This document shows positions 1-9,635 of a stretch of 64,000 nt of DNA, in pieces. This DNA comes from Trichosphaerium sp. ATCC 40318 (Eukaryota; Discosea; Flabellinia; Trichosidae). Within the stretch, counting starts at the first letter, position 1. Each line of letters begins with the position of its first letter. Position numbers and translations under genes: made by a program. Where the stretch lies: contig JALMLS010000453.1 in NCBI GenBank assembly GCA_038496445.1, positions 124,001 through 188,000 on the forward strand. The letters are read 5' to 3'. Under the pieces are notes generated by a model. It saw only the letters and a program-made list of their open reading frames with translations. It was not told the DNA's origin and ran no database searches.

Positions 1-324
1 TGGATAACCAAATCAAACAGCATTCGTGTGAAACCTAGCACTGGAGGGCACATGAAACTGAAGAAGTCGAAGAAACTGAAGGATAGCAAACGAGCAAAGA
101 AAAATGTCATTCGACGTCCACCAACGCCACGTGAGTTGCCACGTGCAACAACACGCGAATCAACATATGGAAAACTGCGAGAGCGAATGCCATACAAGAA
201 TCGCAGAGCCAATAAGAGCACTACGCCAGAGGCTGCGCCTACTCTCATCATAAGCACTGAAAGTGGCAAGACGGATAACCCACGCACTGGCAATTATTGC
301 AAACCCAGAAGAAGGAAAGATTGA
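1..324 (+). CDS. C-terminal part of a lysine/arginine-rich protein (partial)
   Basis: The first forward frame is open from the left edge to a TGA at 322-324. The predicted tail is very basic (KKSKKLKDSKRAKK near its start, then many Arg) with no recognisable domain, as in nucleolar or RNA-binding tails. The 5' end lies outside the window. Two CACGTG sites (128 and 140) lie inside it. Coding status rests only on the open frame and composition, so it could be a chance open frame or a last exon. Confidence 0.3.
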   Translation, partial: WITKSNSIRVKPSTGGHMKLKKSKKLKDSKRAKKNVIRRPPTPRELPRATTRESTYGKLRERMPYKNRRANKSTTPEAAPTLIISTESGKTDNPRTGNYCKPRRRKD

Positions 325-526
325 TTACGAGATACATTCCTTGAGCAAGTATCATAGAGGTATGTCCTTGGGACTGCAGTATCAACTTATAACAATAAAT
401 AACAAACAAGAGAAAGCAGTATTGGTCAATCAAAAAGTTCGTGGTATTTCAAGAAATTGGTATTTACATCTAGTTTACAATTTAAAATTTACACATGTGC
501 CAGTGTTTGGGTGGAGTGGTCAACCT

Positions 527-1192
527 CTAAGAGAAGTTTGTGGCACTCAATCCGCTTAATTCCTTGCGCAGGTAGTTGTCACGGGAGGTTTTGGCGTTAC
601 GATGTTTTCGTTGAATAGTTCTTAATATACGTCTCTTTTTAGTCTTTGTAAGCGTTTTCTTAGGACCAGCGACTTCAAATGTATGAGTGATTTTGGCTTT
701 AGGCATTTTTGAATGCCCCAATCCTTTTCTGTCTATTTTATGTACTGTACGTACAGGATACGAGCGTCCATCTTCTCTAGGGCCTAATCCTTTTTGTTTA
801 TTCCAACCATTCTTTAAAAGTAGCTTATAACCAATATTTGACGCCGAAATACCGTATACCTTCTGTGGTTCTGTTTGTTTTTGCTGATTAAACATGTGTG
901 GAGTAGAACGAATATGTTCGCGTTCAGTTGGCTCTTCTATGTGTTTTTGGCATATATCACAGTACGCTCCTGTTGATTTAACAGGTTTTGATGCTTGTTC
1001 ACCCACAAATTCGCTATACCACTCTGAGACTTCTTCGCCGCGTTTTTTGTTCTTCTCATCATCTAGTGGCACATCTTGGCGCTGTTTCTTCTTTTTAGGT
1101 TTTGTAGTCTGCCCGCTCTCATAAACGAAGCGCTGTTTGTATCTTTTGCTTAGTTCTGGTCCTAATACAATGTTTTCTTCGTAGTAATCCAT
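527..1192 (-). CDS. G-patch protein, GPANK1-like
   Basis: Intronless gene of 221 residues using the ATG at 1192; the frame opens 60 nt further upstream, but MDYYEEN looks like the natural start. A lysine-rich segment follows the N-terminus. A zinc-finger-like CxxC...H...H segment (YCDICQKHI, then HIRSTPH) precedes a glycine-rich G-patch (GYKLLLKNGW, KGLGPREDGR, DRKGLGH). The tail is highly basic. The order finger then G-patch then basic tail matches the C-terminal half of animal GPANK1; no ankyrin repeats are present. G-patches generally bind and activate DEAH helicases in RNA processing, which is the inferred role. It is divergent from the membrane-protein gene at 1956. Confidence 0.7.
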   Translation of the reverse strand: MDYYEENIVLGPELSKRYKQRFVYESGQTTKPKKKKQRQDVPLDDEKNKKRGEEVSEWYSEFVGEQASKPVKSTGAYCDICQKHIEEPTEREHIRSTPHMFNQQKQTEPQKVYGISASNIGYKLLLKNGWNKQKGLGPREDGRSYPVRTVHKIDRKGLGHSKMPKAKITHTFEVAGPKKTLTKTKKRRILRTIQRKHRNAKTSRDNYLRKELSGLSATNFS

Positions 1193-1390
1193 TGTGCAGG
1201 TGTAGTGAAGAAAAAAAAAATGAGCCAGTGGCAAAGCCAAGGTATTATTCACATAACCCTGCTCGGGTGTTGAAACAACTCAACCGTCAAGTACAACTTG
1301 TAGAGATGATCACTACGAGCCTTGTGTAATGGCAGTGTCGAACCAAAATGATTAGTTGTTACTTGCACTTTGAAATATCACGTGACTATA

Positions 1391-1617
1391 GTGCTGTTAA
1401 CGAATTTACTTAGGCGACTTTAAATCATAGTTGAAGCCGTATGTGAAGTGGCTCCTTGACTTGATGAGACTTTCTATCTAACGCCTGAAATAGTGGGTCA
1501 CTTCTACAAATTGCCAAGGTCATTTTCAACTAGTTGAGTAAAAAAGTTGAAGTTTTGAAGTCGACTTCAAACCGTTTAATTTTCAAAAGTCGGACCGAGT
1601 CGAGTCATTAACAGCAC
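1391..1617. mobile_element. 227-bp TA-flanked MITE-like element
   Basis: A perfect 10-bp inverted terminal repeat (GTGCTGTTAA at 1391-1400, TTAACAGCAC at 1608-1617) is flanked on both sides by TA (1389-1390 and 1618-1619), the target duplication of Tc1/mariner-type transposons. With one mismatch the repeat extends to 13 bp. Inside is a perfect 16-bp palindrome, TTGAAGTCGACTTCAA, at 1555-1570. No coding potential. It occupies much of the spacer between the divergent genes at 1192 and 1956. Confidence 0.5.
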
Positions 1618-1955
1618 TACATCAGCTCGCACTGCGTGACTTCCTATGTTCTGTTGGGAATAACGACTTCTGACTTATTAAAAAACGGTTCTTAATATGT
1701 TAGCCAATGCACAGGCTAGTTCTGACGAATTGTAATAGTAGTAAACAGTTGTGTATAGAAACTCCTTTTTATTTTGTTATGTGCGTTCTTTTGGGATTGT
1801 TCTTATCACGTTATTAGGGCTCAAGAATAAGCCAGCATCCCGATAATTGCGGGCGTAAAACGGTGTTGTAATGCAGTAGGTTTAAGCAACGATAAGGGAC
1901 ATGAAATAGTGAATTGTTCAAATTATTTCTTCAACAAAAAAACGTGTTCACAGTG

Positions 1956-3576
1956 ATGCACCATTTATTGTACATTGTTGTTACATTACTTATATCGATA
2001 GTGTTATTCGCTCCTACATGCAAAGCAGTTACAAGAGGACATAGAATTTGCTTCAAACAAACAGAAAACAGCCCCAATAGTCAGTGTAGCTCTCTAAACG
2101 AAGATTTATGCTCTGGTTGGTCGGGAAATAAAGATCCGACCTGGACTCCTTATTTCAAAGACAATACTAACCTATTTGACGGCGGTTGCGAATATCAATG
2201 GATTCTACAGAGTAATAGACCTTATAACAAGAGGAGGTACCGTGTTTGCTTTGAAAGCGATGGAAATTGGTTAGAATGCCAGAATCACGTTATATACTGC
2301 TCCGGGTGGTCAGACGACGCGTTTCCCGAGTGGACAAGAACTTTCAACGATGATACCTTTTTACCATCACGTGCTAGCACTGGGTGTCAGTACAGGTGGA
2401 GAATAGAGGAGGAGGAGACGGAAGAAAACCTGGATCAACGATGTAGAGTTTGTTTTTTTGAAACTACGGGGAACTCTGGTTGTGAAGGGACGCTTAATTC
2501 ATGCTCAGGATGGACAAATGAAGAGGAAGATGACACATGGACGAAACCGTTCAGAGATAATACACATCTTTTTAACTTTGGATGTAATTATCATTGGAGG
2601 CTCCAATGCCTTCAAGAAATACAAACCCCAGCGCCTACGTCTGAACCGCCTACAAGGGTTCCTACAATGAAACCTACTGAATCACCAACCGAAATTATTC
2701 CAACGCCTCTTTTTTTCACAAGGTCACCAACAACGACACCAACGACTGATTCGCCGACTACTGTACCACCGGTGACCGACGAACCAACTACAGAACCACC
2801 GACAACGGTGGTACCATCACAGGCACCGTCAGAAACGATAATCATCGCCACACCTGTAGTAATCAATGGTAACGCGTTTTTTCGGTTTTTTTGTTGAATA
2901 TTATTTTATCACGTGCTTCTTTAGCGAAATTCCTTTGTCTGATAGTCTATTTTTAGGTAGCCTTTTGCTAGCACCTAATTCGGTGGTTGAAATTATAACT
3001 ACACAAGCTGATATAGACGTACCCATAGTAGTTATTGATTGCGCTCATTTTAATGGAAACTTAACCGTTCATCTACATAATTCAAGCGAATCAAAAACAC
3101 TCATAACTTATTCTTGTTGGGACAACTCAACATTCTCAAACGTTGATTTCGCTTCAGCCCCTGTAGGTACAGATTGTACAGAAATAACGCCAAGGCTCCA
3201 GTACACGGACAAAGCAATGATTGTACGTGTTTTTAGCGGAAGTAATCCATGTGATAAGAGAGTTGTTCTGTGGCAGATCTATGTTATGATTGGTGTTGTT
3301 GGATTGACTATACTCATTGTTGTTATTGCTTTACTTGTATGGAAGGTTAATAACGTTAGAGATGAGTCAAAAAGATCTTCTGTTAGGAAATCTATAAGAT
3401 TGTCCACATTAATGTCGCAAGGATCATCTGTACCTGGTTCTATACCTCCACCTACATCTCCTGCTAGTGTTTCTCCTGCTGGTGTTTCTCCTGCGCATAT
3501 TATGCTTGATGTTACTAGCGGGTCAATGAACTTTCCTTCAGCTGGTGGAGCCGCAGAGATTGACGAAAGTCTTTAA
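1956..3576 (+). CDS. Type I membrane protein with three Cys/Trp-rich repeats
   Basis: Two exons, 1956-2868 and 2957-3576, joined in frame across an 88-nt intron that contains a CACGTG. A signal peptide (hydrophobic segment ending near APTCKA) starts at the ATG at 1956. Three repeats of about 55 residues follow, each with the pattern R-x-C-F ... C ... C-S-G-W ... W-T ... F-x-D-x-T ... G-C-x-Y-x-W. Then come a Thr/Pro-rich mucin-like stalk, a second ectodomain, one transmembrane helix (VMIGVVGLTILIVVIALLVW) and a cytoplasmic tail with basic and Ser/Pro-rich parts. About 510 residues. The repeat is not one I recognise. A cell-surface adhesion or recognition receptor is the obvious inference. Confidence 0.7.
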
Positions 3577-3664
3577 AAAAAAGTAAAATAGAAAAATAAA
3601 AACCAATGGCTTGAGTAAAAAAAGCTTGCTTTGTGAAAAAACCCGGAATGCAATCAGAACAGAA

Positions 3665-5085
3665 AACAATTTTGAAGTGAGGTTTATTGAGAGACTACCA
3701 CTATTTATTTAGGGAGTGGTATGTTCGACAGTATCAAGGACACGCTATTGACGTTACAAGAGCACCCTTTATATTGTTTTCAGGAGCGCTACGAATATGG
3801 ACAAAACAACCGCCAAATGTTGTTTTCTTGTCTTCATTTCTTGCCCATGCATCGATGCTCAATGAAGTGGATTGACCTCCATTTCTAATAGTGACCAAAT
3901 AGTTTGACGGAGTTGACTGCCATGCGTAAGTTACTTTCCATTCTTCAACGCTAGCAGTATTTACAAAGCTGTGGTCATAGCTACCAGTGTACGATGGAGC
4001 ATGAACTGTAGTGTACTAAATTAAAGTAAGATAAAACATGATAGGAAGAAAAATTAGAAAAAGACGTGAATAGACCACAATGACGTACAGTGTTGTATCC
4101 TGACTCTATTACATATTCGTTACTGCTCGTAGGCACAAGTAGGTATGGAAGACCGTTTCCATCAATTGTAGTTGACAGAGTGACTCTTCTACCAATTGGT
4201 CTTATCCTACCATTGGCAATACATTTATCAGGAGAATCAGTATCAAGATCACAGCTACCGATCATGTAGAACTCCCAAGGTCCGAATGTACCTGTCAAAG
4301 CGTGTCAGTTGAGGTGTACATTTAGAAGAAAAAAAGAGTACCATCTATCACAGACATCTTGATACGAGTGCCTCCATCTTCAACCTTGAATAGCATTGCG
4401 CAATCAGATCCATAACATACATCGAGCTATGGTGAAGAAGTGAGATAAGATTGGAGGTAATAAGGAAACAACAAAACTTACAATCATGTTGTTTGGGTTG
4501 GCCTCGAATCTGATTTTGAATTGCCAAACAAGAGAAAAGACGTTGAACTCTCCATACTTCAAAATGATGGTCTCATCTCTATCGTTGTCATCGATGACAG
4601 CAGTGGCTGAAAATCTATCACGAAGGGTAGTTTCAGCTTGGCTCACTGTCGCACGAGTGGTATCTGTCGAGTATGTGCTATTGTAAAAATCAGATTAGGG
4701 AGATAACTTTGTGAGCAAGAAAAGGTTTTGAGAATGTTGAGTGTACCTGTACAAGATCCAGTTGGTGTCTGGTACTTTGGTCACACTGTCACGATCTTCT
4801 ATCTCAATTTGAAACTGATACGTTTTTTGACTCTTGGAGTTGACTGCAGTGCCAGTAAACGTGGAGGCGGATGCGATTGTTGATGTTGCTGTTGAGGCAG
4901 CGCCAATAGCCGTAGCCAACGGCTTAGAGACAGCCGCAGCCATGGGGATAAAGCCAATGGGTAGAGCGTTGGTAGTGAGGACGAATACTGCAAGAAGGAT
5001 ACTGAGAAGTAAAACTTGGTTGTTTGTCTTCATTGTTTGATACGTTGTTTGAGGTGTTGCTGAGGTGTTGTTGTTGTTGGTATTG
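3665..5085. repeat. Left arm of a gene-scale inverted duplication
   Basis: This segment is a near-identical reverse complement of about 5890-8120, excluding the 806 bp inserted in the right arm. Similarity covers the 3' flank (AATAAACCTCACTT on the right arm), all exons and introns, and the 5' UTR with its CAACAACAAC and CAGCAACACCTC tracts. It ends before the unrelated 800-bp spacer. Coding differences are few (for example Val versus Ile in the AAA-V/I-SKPL segment), so the duplication looks recent. Confidence 0.85.
3734..5033 (-). CDS. Secreted protein of unknown family, intact copy
   Basis: Five exons predicted (the first 5033-4747, the last 4015-3734), giving 350 residues with all frames intact. 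The N-terminus is a classic signal peptide (LLLSILLAVFVLTTNA) followed by an Ala/Ser/Thr-rich stretch. The body is rich in beta-type patterns (for example FGPWEFYMIGSCDLD) with few cysteines. Introns are 50-75 nt with GTAC or GTAA donors. No domain recognised. It is one arm of an inverted duplication whose other copy (5941-8054) is disrupted, so this is the only functional version here. Confidence 0.75.
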
Positions 5086-5890
5086 TTTAATAAATGGTTT
5101 AATGTGTATCACACTTTGTTATTGAGTATGTGTACTGAGAGCTTCGGCTAAAAATGTTGCTGTATTGATAGCTCAGTTGTAAAGACCTGAATCAAACCAA
5201 TCTTCACTTTCTTAGATATTTACTGCATTATTCTACAGACCGTACACTTGTATGAACAACGTTGTTCTTGCGAAGCTATGCCAAAAGCATTGATCAAGCC
5301 AAAGGATTTGAAGATACTATTTGGTTGTGTACTTATAAATACATTTTTAGTTGAAACAAAAACAAGCTAAAAGGTATCCCGCAATTTGCGGCAACAAATG
5401 CACACTTTTTTTGTAGTTTTGGTCACGTGATTTGTTGCTTTTTTTTTCGACAAAATTTTCTGACGTAATCACAGCTAACTTGTTTTAATTGAAACTGAAA
5501 AATAGTTTACCACTATAATTAGCTAGTTTGCGTGTAGTCATGAATGCTGACTGAGTTTAAAAAAAGATTCACGTGAAGCGATGTGTAGTTTTTTTTTCTT
5601 TTCAACAAAACGAATAAAACTGTGTTTAGATAGGCCCGCAAACTGCGGGTAGATGGATATACTATTTTAAAACAACTAGGACCTTTTCGTAGTATTGTGA
5701 TGGATGATTCCTTACATGATCTCTTTTTTTATTTGAATTATATTACTACCTAGGCTGATTGGTCTTTAAGCTAAACTAAGAAAATAAGTTGGTTAGGTAT
5801 TTCTTCAAATTTTGCGTTGGCCTTTTTTGCGAAGAGGTCACTTTGTTGAGTGCACAAATTCAGTTGAGCTTGAAATATAAACCATTTTAA
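5086..5890. promoter_or_regulatory. Spacer between the two duplicated arms; divergent promoter region
   Basis: AT-rich sequence with no convincing frame, holding the promoters of the head-to-head duplicates. Two short hairpins of the same type, CCGCA-ATT-TGCGG at 5379-5391 and CCCGCA-AAC-TGCGGG at 5635-5649, and two CACGTG sites (5424 and 5570) are the only distinct structures seen. Confidence 0.4.
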
Positions 5891-5940
5891 ATAACAACAA
5901 CAACAACTCCTCAGCAACACCTCAAACAACGTATCAAACA

Positions 5941-8054
5941 ATGAAGACAAACAACCAAGTTTTGCTTCTCAGTATCCTTCTTGCAGTATTCGTCCTCACT
6001 ACCAACGCTCTACCCATTGGCTTTATCCCCATGGCTGCGGCTATATCTAAGCCTTTGGCTACGGCTATTGGCGCTGCCTCAACAGCAACATCAACAATCG
6101 CATCCGCCTCCACGTTTACTGGCACTGCAGTCAACTCCAAGAGTCAAAAAACGTATCAGTTTCAAATTGAGATAGAAGATCGTGACAGTGTGACCAAAGT
6201 ACCAGACACCAACTGGATCTTGTACAGGTAAACTCAACATTCTCAAAACCTTTTCTTGCTCACAAAGTTATCTCGCTAATCTGATTTTTACAATAGCACA
6301 TACTCAACAGATACTACTCGTGCGACAGTGAGTCAAGCTGAAACTACCCTTCGTGATAGATTTTCAGCCACTGCTGTAATAGATGACAACGATAGAGATG
6401 AGACCATCATATTGAAGTATGGAGAGTTCAACGTCTTTTCTCTTGTTTGGCAATTCAAAATCAGATTCGAGGCCAACCCAAACAACATGATTGTAAGTTT
6501 TGTTGTTTCCTTATTACCTCCAATCTTATCTCACTTCTTCACCATAGCTCGATGTATGTTATGGATCTGATTGCGCAATGCTATTCAAGGTTGAAGATGG
6601 AGGCACTCGTATCAAGATGTCTGTGATAGATGGTACTCTTTTTTTCTTCTAAATGTACACCTCAACTGACACGCTTTGACAGGCACATTTGGACCTTGGG
6701 AGTTCTACATGATCGGTAGCTGTGATCTTGATACTGATTCTCCTGATAAATGTATTGCCAACGGTAGGATAAGACCAATTGGTAGAAGAGTCACTTTGTC
6801 AACTACAATTGATGGAAACGGTCTTCCATACCTACTTGTGCCTACGAGCAGTAACGAATATGTAATAGAGTCAGGATACAACACTGTACGTCTATTTGCT
6901 GAATGCGAAACTCAACAATTTCTTTGCTGTTTTTTACTGTGTTGTCTTACTTACTTGTATTTAGTACACTAGAGAACTTTTTGCTAAGTAGTTGATAAGT
7001 ATAGCCTGCATGTATAATACGTTTAGAACACATTGAGCAAACTTAGAGTGTACAATAATTGCACCTAACTGCGAAATTAATTCAAGAACTTTGTTGACAC
7101 ATTTTTGCGTTAAAAAAGTGTAAAACGTACTTTTCGTGAACCACTACCACTTGTTTACTCTTGCAGGTCACTATAGTACTAAATAGGTTGTAGTGGAATT
7201 AATATACATATTTGAGTGCTGTGGATACGACTAATTGGAATAAACGAGGTAAGTTCTTCGAATTGTTCTTTTCTACGCATAGAATCGCATGTCCTAAAGT
7301 TTGGTGCGTATTTGTATCTTACCAAAAACGTTTTTATTTTGTTTCGCGTAAAGATTGGGTAGACCAGCAAGGCCTGTTTTGAAACTTTGGTAGCACCCTT
7401 TCTAGATATAGGGAAATGTATTTCCGTTGCCTTAGAAACAGGCGGTTGCGGTCTGCCATATTTTACGTTGAAATCTGTAGTTGAACCCAGGAGTTTCGTG
7501 ACACAATGTAAGATACTGTGTGTATAGTAAGACACCATTGAAAAGTGACTTTGGCTTTCAGAAACTGTTTACCATTCGAATGAAAATTATCAAAAAAAGC
7601 ACGTTTTTCAGTTTTTTACGAATTTACAGCCATGTGATAGTTTTTGGTTACTAGTACATTTGTAGTACGTTTAACAGCACTGTGTCTACTTGTAGCCGTA
7701 ATATGAAGTTGCTAGCGAACATTTGTGAACCACAACGAATTTTTTTTTAGTTTTCAACTACTTAGCAAAAAGTTCTCTACAGTTCATGCTCCATCATACA
7801 CTGGTAGCTATGACCACAGCTTTGTAAATACAGCCAGCGTTGAAGAATGGAAAGTAACCTACGCATGGCAGTCGACTCCGTCAAACTATTTGGTCACTAT
7901 TAGAAATGGAGGTCAATCCACTTCATTGAGCATCGATGCATGGGCAAGAAACGAAGACAAGAAAACAACATTTGGCGGTTGTTTTGTCCATATTCGTAGC
8001 GCTCCTGAAAACAATATAAAGGGTGCTCTTGTAACGTCAATAGCGTGTCCTTGA
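5941..8054 (+). pseudogene. Second copy of the secreted protein, broken by a transposon
   Basis: The exons correspond one for one to the copy at 3734-5033: 5941-6227, 6297-6492, 6548-6632, 6683-6885, then 6965-6971 resuming at 7780-8054. The fifth exon is interrupted six bases after its start by an 806-bp insertion with TA duplication. Removing the insertion would restore frame identity with the left copy, so this was a functional gene until the insertion. Readthrough meets stops inside the element. Confidence 0.85.
6972..7777. mobile_element. 806-bp non-autonomous TA-target transposon
   Basis: Bounded exactly by comparison with the empty site in the left arm (around 4009): TA at 6970-6971 and 7778-7779, and terminal inverted repeats of at least 24 bp beginning GAGAACTTTTTGCTAAGTAG at 6972 and mirrored at 7754-7777. 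TA duplication and size fit a deletion derivative of a Tc1/mariner/IS630-type element. A 119-codon frame on the minus strand (7538-7179) has no transposase motif that I can see, so the element is probably mobilised in trans. Confidence 0.85.
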
Positions 8055-8338
8055 TATTGTCGAACATACCACCCTAAATAAATAGTGGTATGACTCTCAA
8101 TAAACCTCACTTCAAAAAACAGTTTTCGTTTTTGCAAGCAACAAAAGAACACTGTTAGACGTTGATGCAAGAGTGGATCTTTGAATTATTGATAAGAGCT
8201 AGACGCAAAACCTACAATCTCCTAAACGTAATGAGAAGAAAAAGGTTGCTGTACAAAAATCACAAAACACGTGATTTAATTTTTTTTTATTTACATTTGT
8301 ACAAATCTATCAAGGTTCCTTTTCCATTGTGCCTCAAG

Positions 8339-8743
8339 TTACGAAGTTGCACGTATATTAATGTCAACACTCGATAAGACATTTCTATTGGCATGACCTC
8401 TCATACCACGTTGTTTCGTCTTTTCAAGACGCCTTTTTTTCATTGTAACAACATTCTCAGCATCTTCGCTTCTTTCTCGTTTCTGAGCTGTCTGTTCCTT
8501 CTTTGGTGTTGATGATTGAGCTTCTCTTATCTTTAACGTATCTCTCAGACGTTTGATCATCTCCCAAAGGTCTTTATTAGCCTTGTCGACTTGTTCTATT
8601 TTTTTTTTATTGGACTCTTTTAGCGCTAAAATGGAAGCCAACTCTTCGTTTTGTTGGGCTAGTTTATCCTTTAGGTGAGCGTTCTCATTACGAGCTTCTG
8701 TGTAGACCTTCTCTACGTCGTCCTGGGAACCCACAGTAAGCAT
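8339..8743 (-). CDS. Small coiled-coil protein with basic tail
   Basis: Intronless frame of 134 residues from an ATG at 8743 to a stop at 8339. Residues about 10-75 form a Leu/Glu/Lys heptad-rich coiled coil. The C-terminal third is basic, with KKRR and KRER clusters that could be nuclear localisation signals. No family recognised. Composition and length argue for a real gene, but there is no independent support. Confidence 0.55.
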   Translation of the reverse strand: MLTVGSQDDVEKVYTEARNENAHLKDKLAQQNEELASILALKESNKKKIEQVDKANKDLWEMIKRLRDTLKIREAQSSTPKKEQTAQKRERSEDAENVVTMKKRRLEKTKQRGMRGHANRNVLSSVDINIRATS

Positions 8744-9635
8744 ATTAGACTGAAAACTGTAGTTCTAAGTTTGGGTTTTTTGAAAAACAAGAAAACGCAA
8801 GAAGATTCGTTGTAGAACTTATCTAGCTGAAAGTATGTGCCCTACGTTATGGCCAACATACCATGGCTTAGGCTAAGGACAAAAGCGTATCAAAATAATC
8901 ATTTTCGTCGCCAATAAAGACGAAAAAATGCTCGAACGACTAAAAGCGTACGCTTCGCGTCGTATATGAGTGTAATTGACTTATGCGAGCGTAAAACTCT
9001 GATTTTAGTTTAGAAAAGCAGACAAAGCGTACCTGGTAAGATTTTAAGGTCTGGTCAGTTGTATTTGTTGTACAGCTGTCAATCGTTGTATTTGGAAGAT
9101 TATTCTAGCGTTTATTAGCAAATCGCGACCTTGTAATACTAAGTAATGTTACAATAGCGCTTACCATGTTGTTATTGAGAATTGCTTTTGTATTCGCGTT
9201 TATGTACAAAAATACGCGCCAAACGACTTTTATTAAATTTATTAAACCGACAAACGAGGCTTACTTAGTCAGCCGCGCCTTAAAACTCCACATTAAATCA
9301 ATTTATTGCAGCTCTTTCAGGCATTCCCAATGTGATTAAACCGAAAAGTTCTAGACTAAAGAAATCGTTGCCCTTTTTTCGCGAAGGGACGCACCGAAAA
9401 CGTTTTGAGACGGCATTTTAGTACCGTGCATGGTGACATGGAAGAACAGAAGACACTACAAGAAGCGTAGCGCTGTGTAAAGAAAAATATCGCTAGCATT
9501 GGACCATCTGCAAAAAACATGTTCGTTAGTCCATCTAGAGATCAAAGAACAATTAAGTGTATGTTTATTAGTCAATAGTAAACAGCAAAGTGAAGTCCTT
9601 ACAGATCACTTACTTCTTGTTGCTTGTTTGTTTCA
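8744..9635. other. Intergenic region, no gene seen
   Basis: 892 bp between the 5' end of the coiled-coil gene and the 3' end of the flavoprotein gene. A 12-bp palindrome, AAGCGTACGCTT, lies at 8944-8955. No coding frame with exon-like composition and no RNA gene seen. Confidence 0.4.

Larger units (their letters stand above)
5890..8120. repeat. Right arm of the inverted duplication
   Basis: Reverse-complement counterpart of 3665-5085, longer only because of the 806-bp insertion. Similarity fades after the polyadenylation region near 8110. Confidence 0.85.

Noticed and set aside
7179-7538. 119-codon minus-strand frame in the 806-bp element as a transposase
   Set aside because: Too short, no DDE/D or helix-turn-helix pattern, and the element is better explained as non-autonomous.
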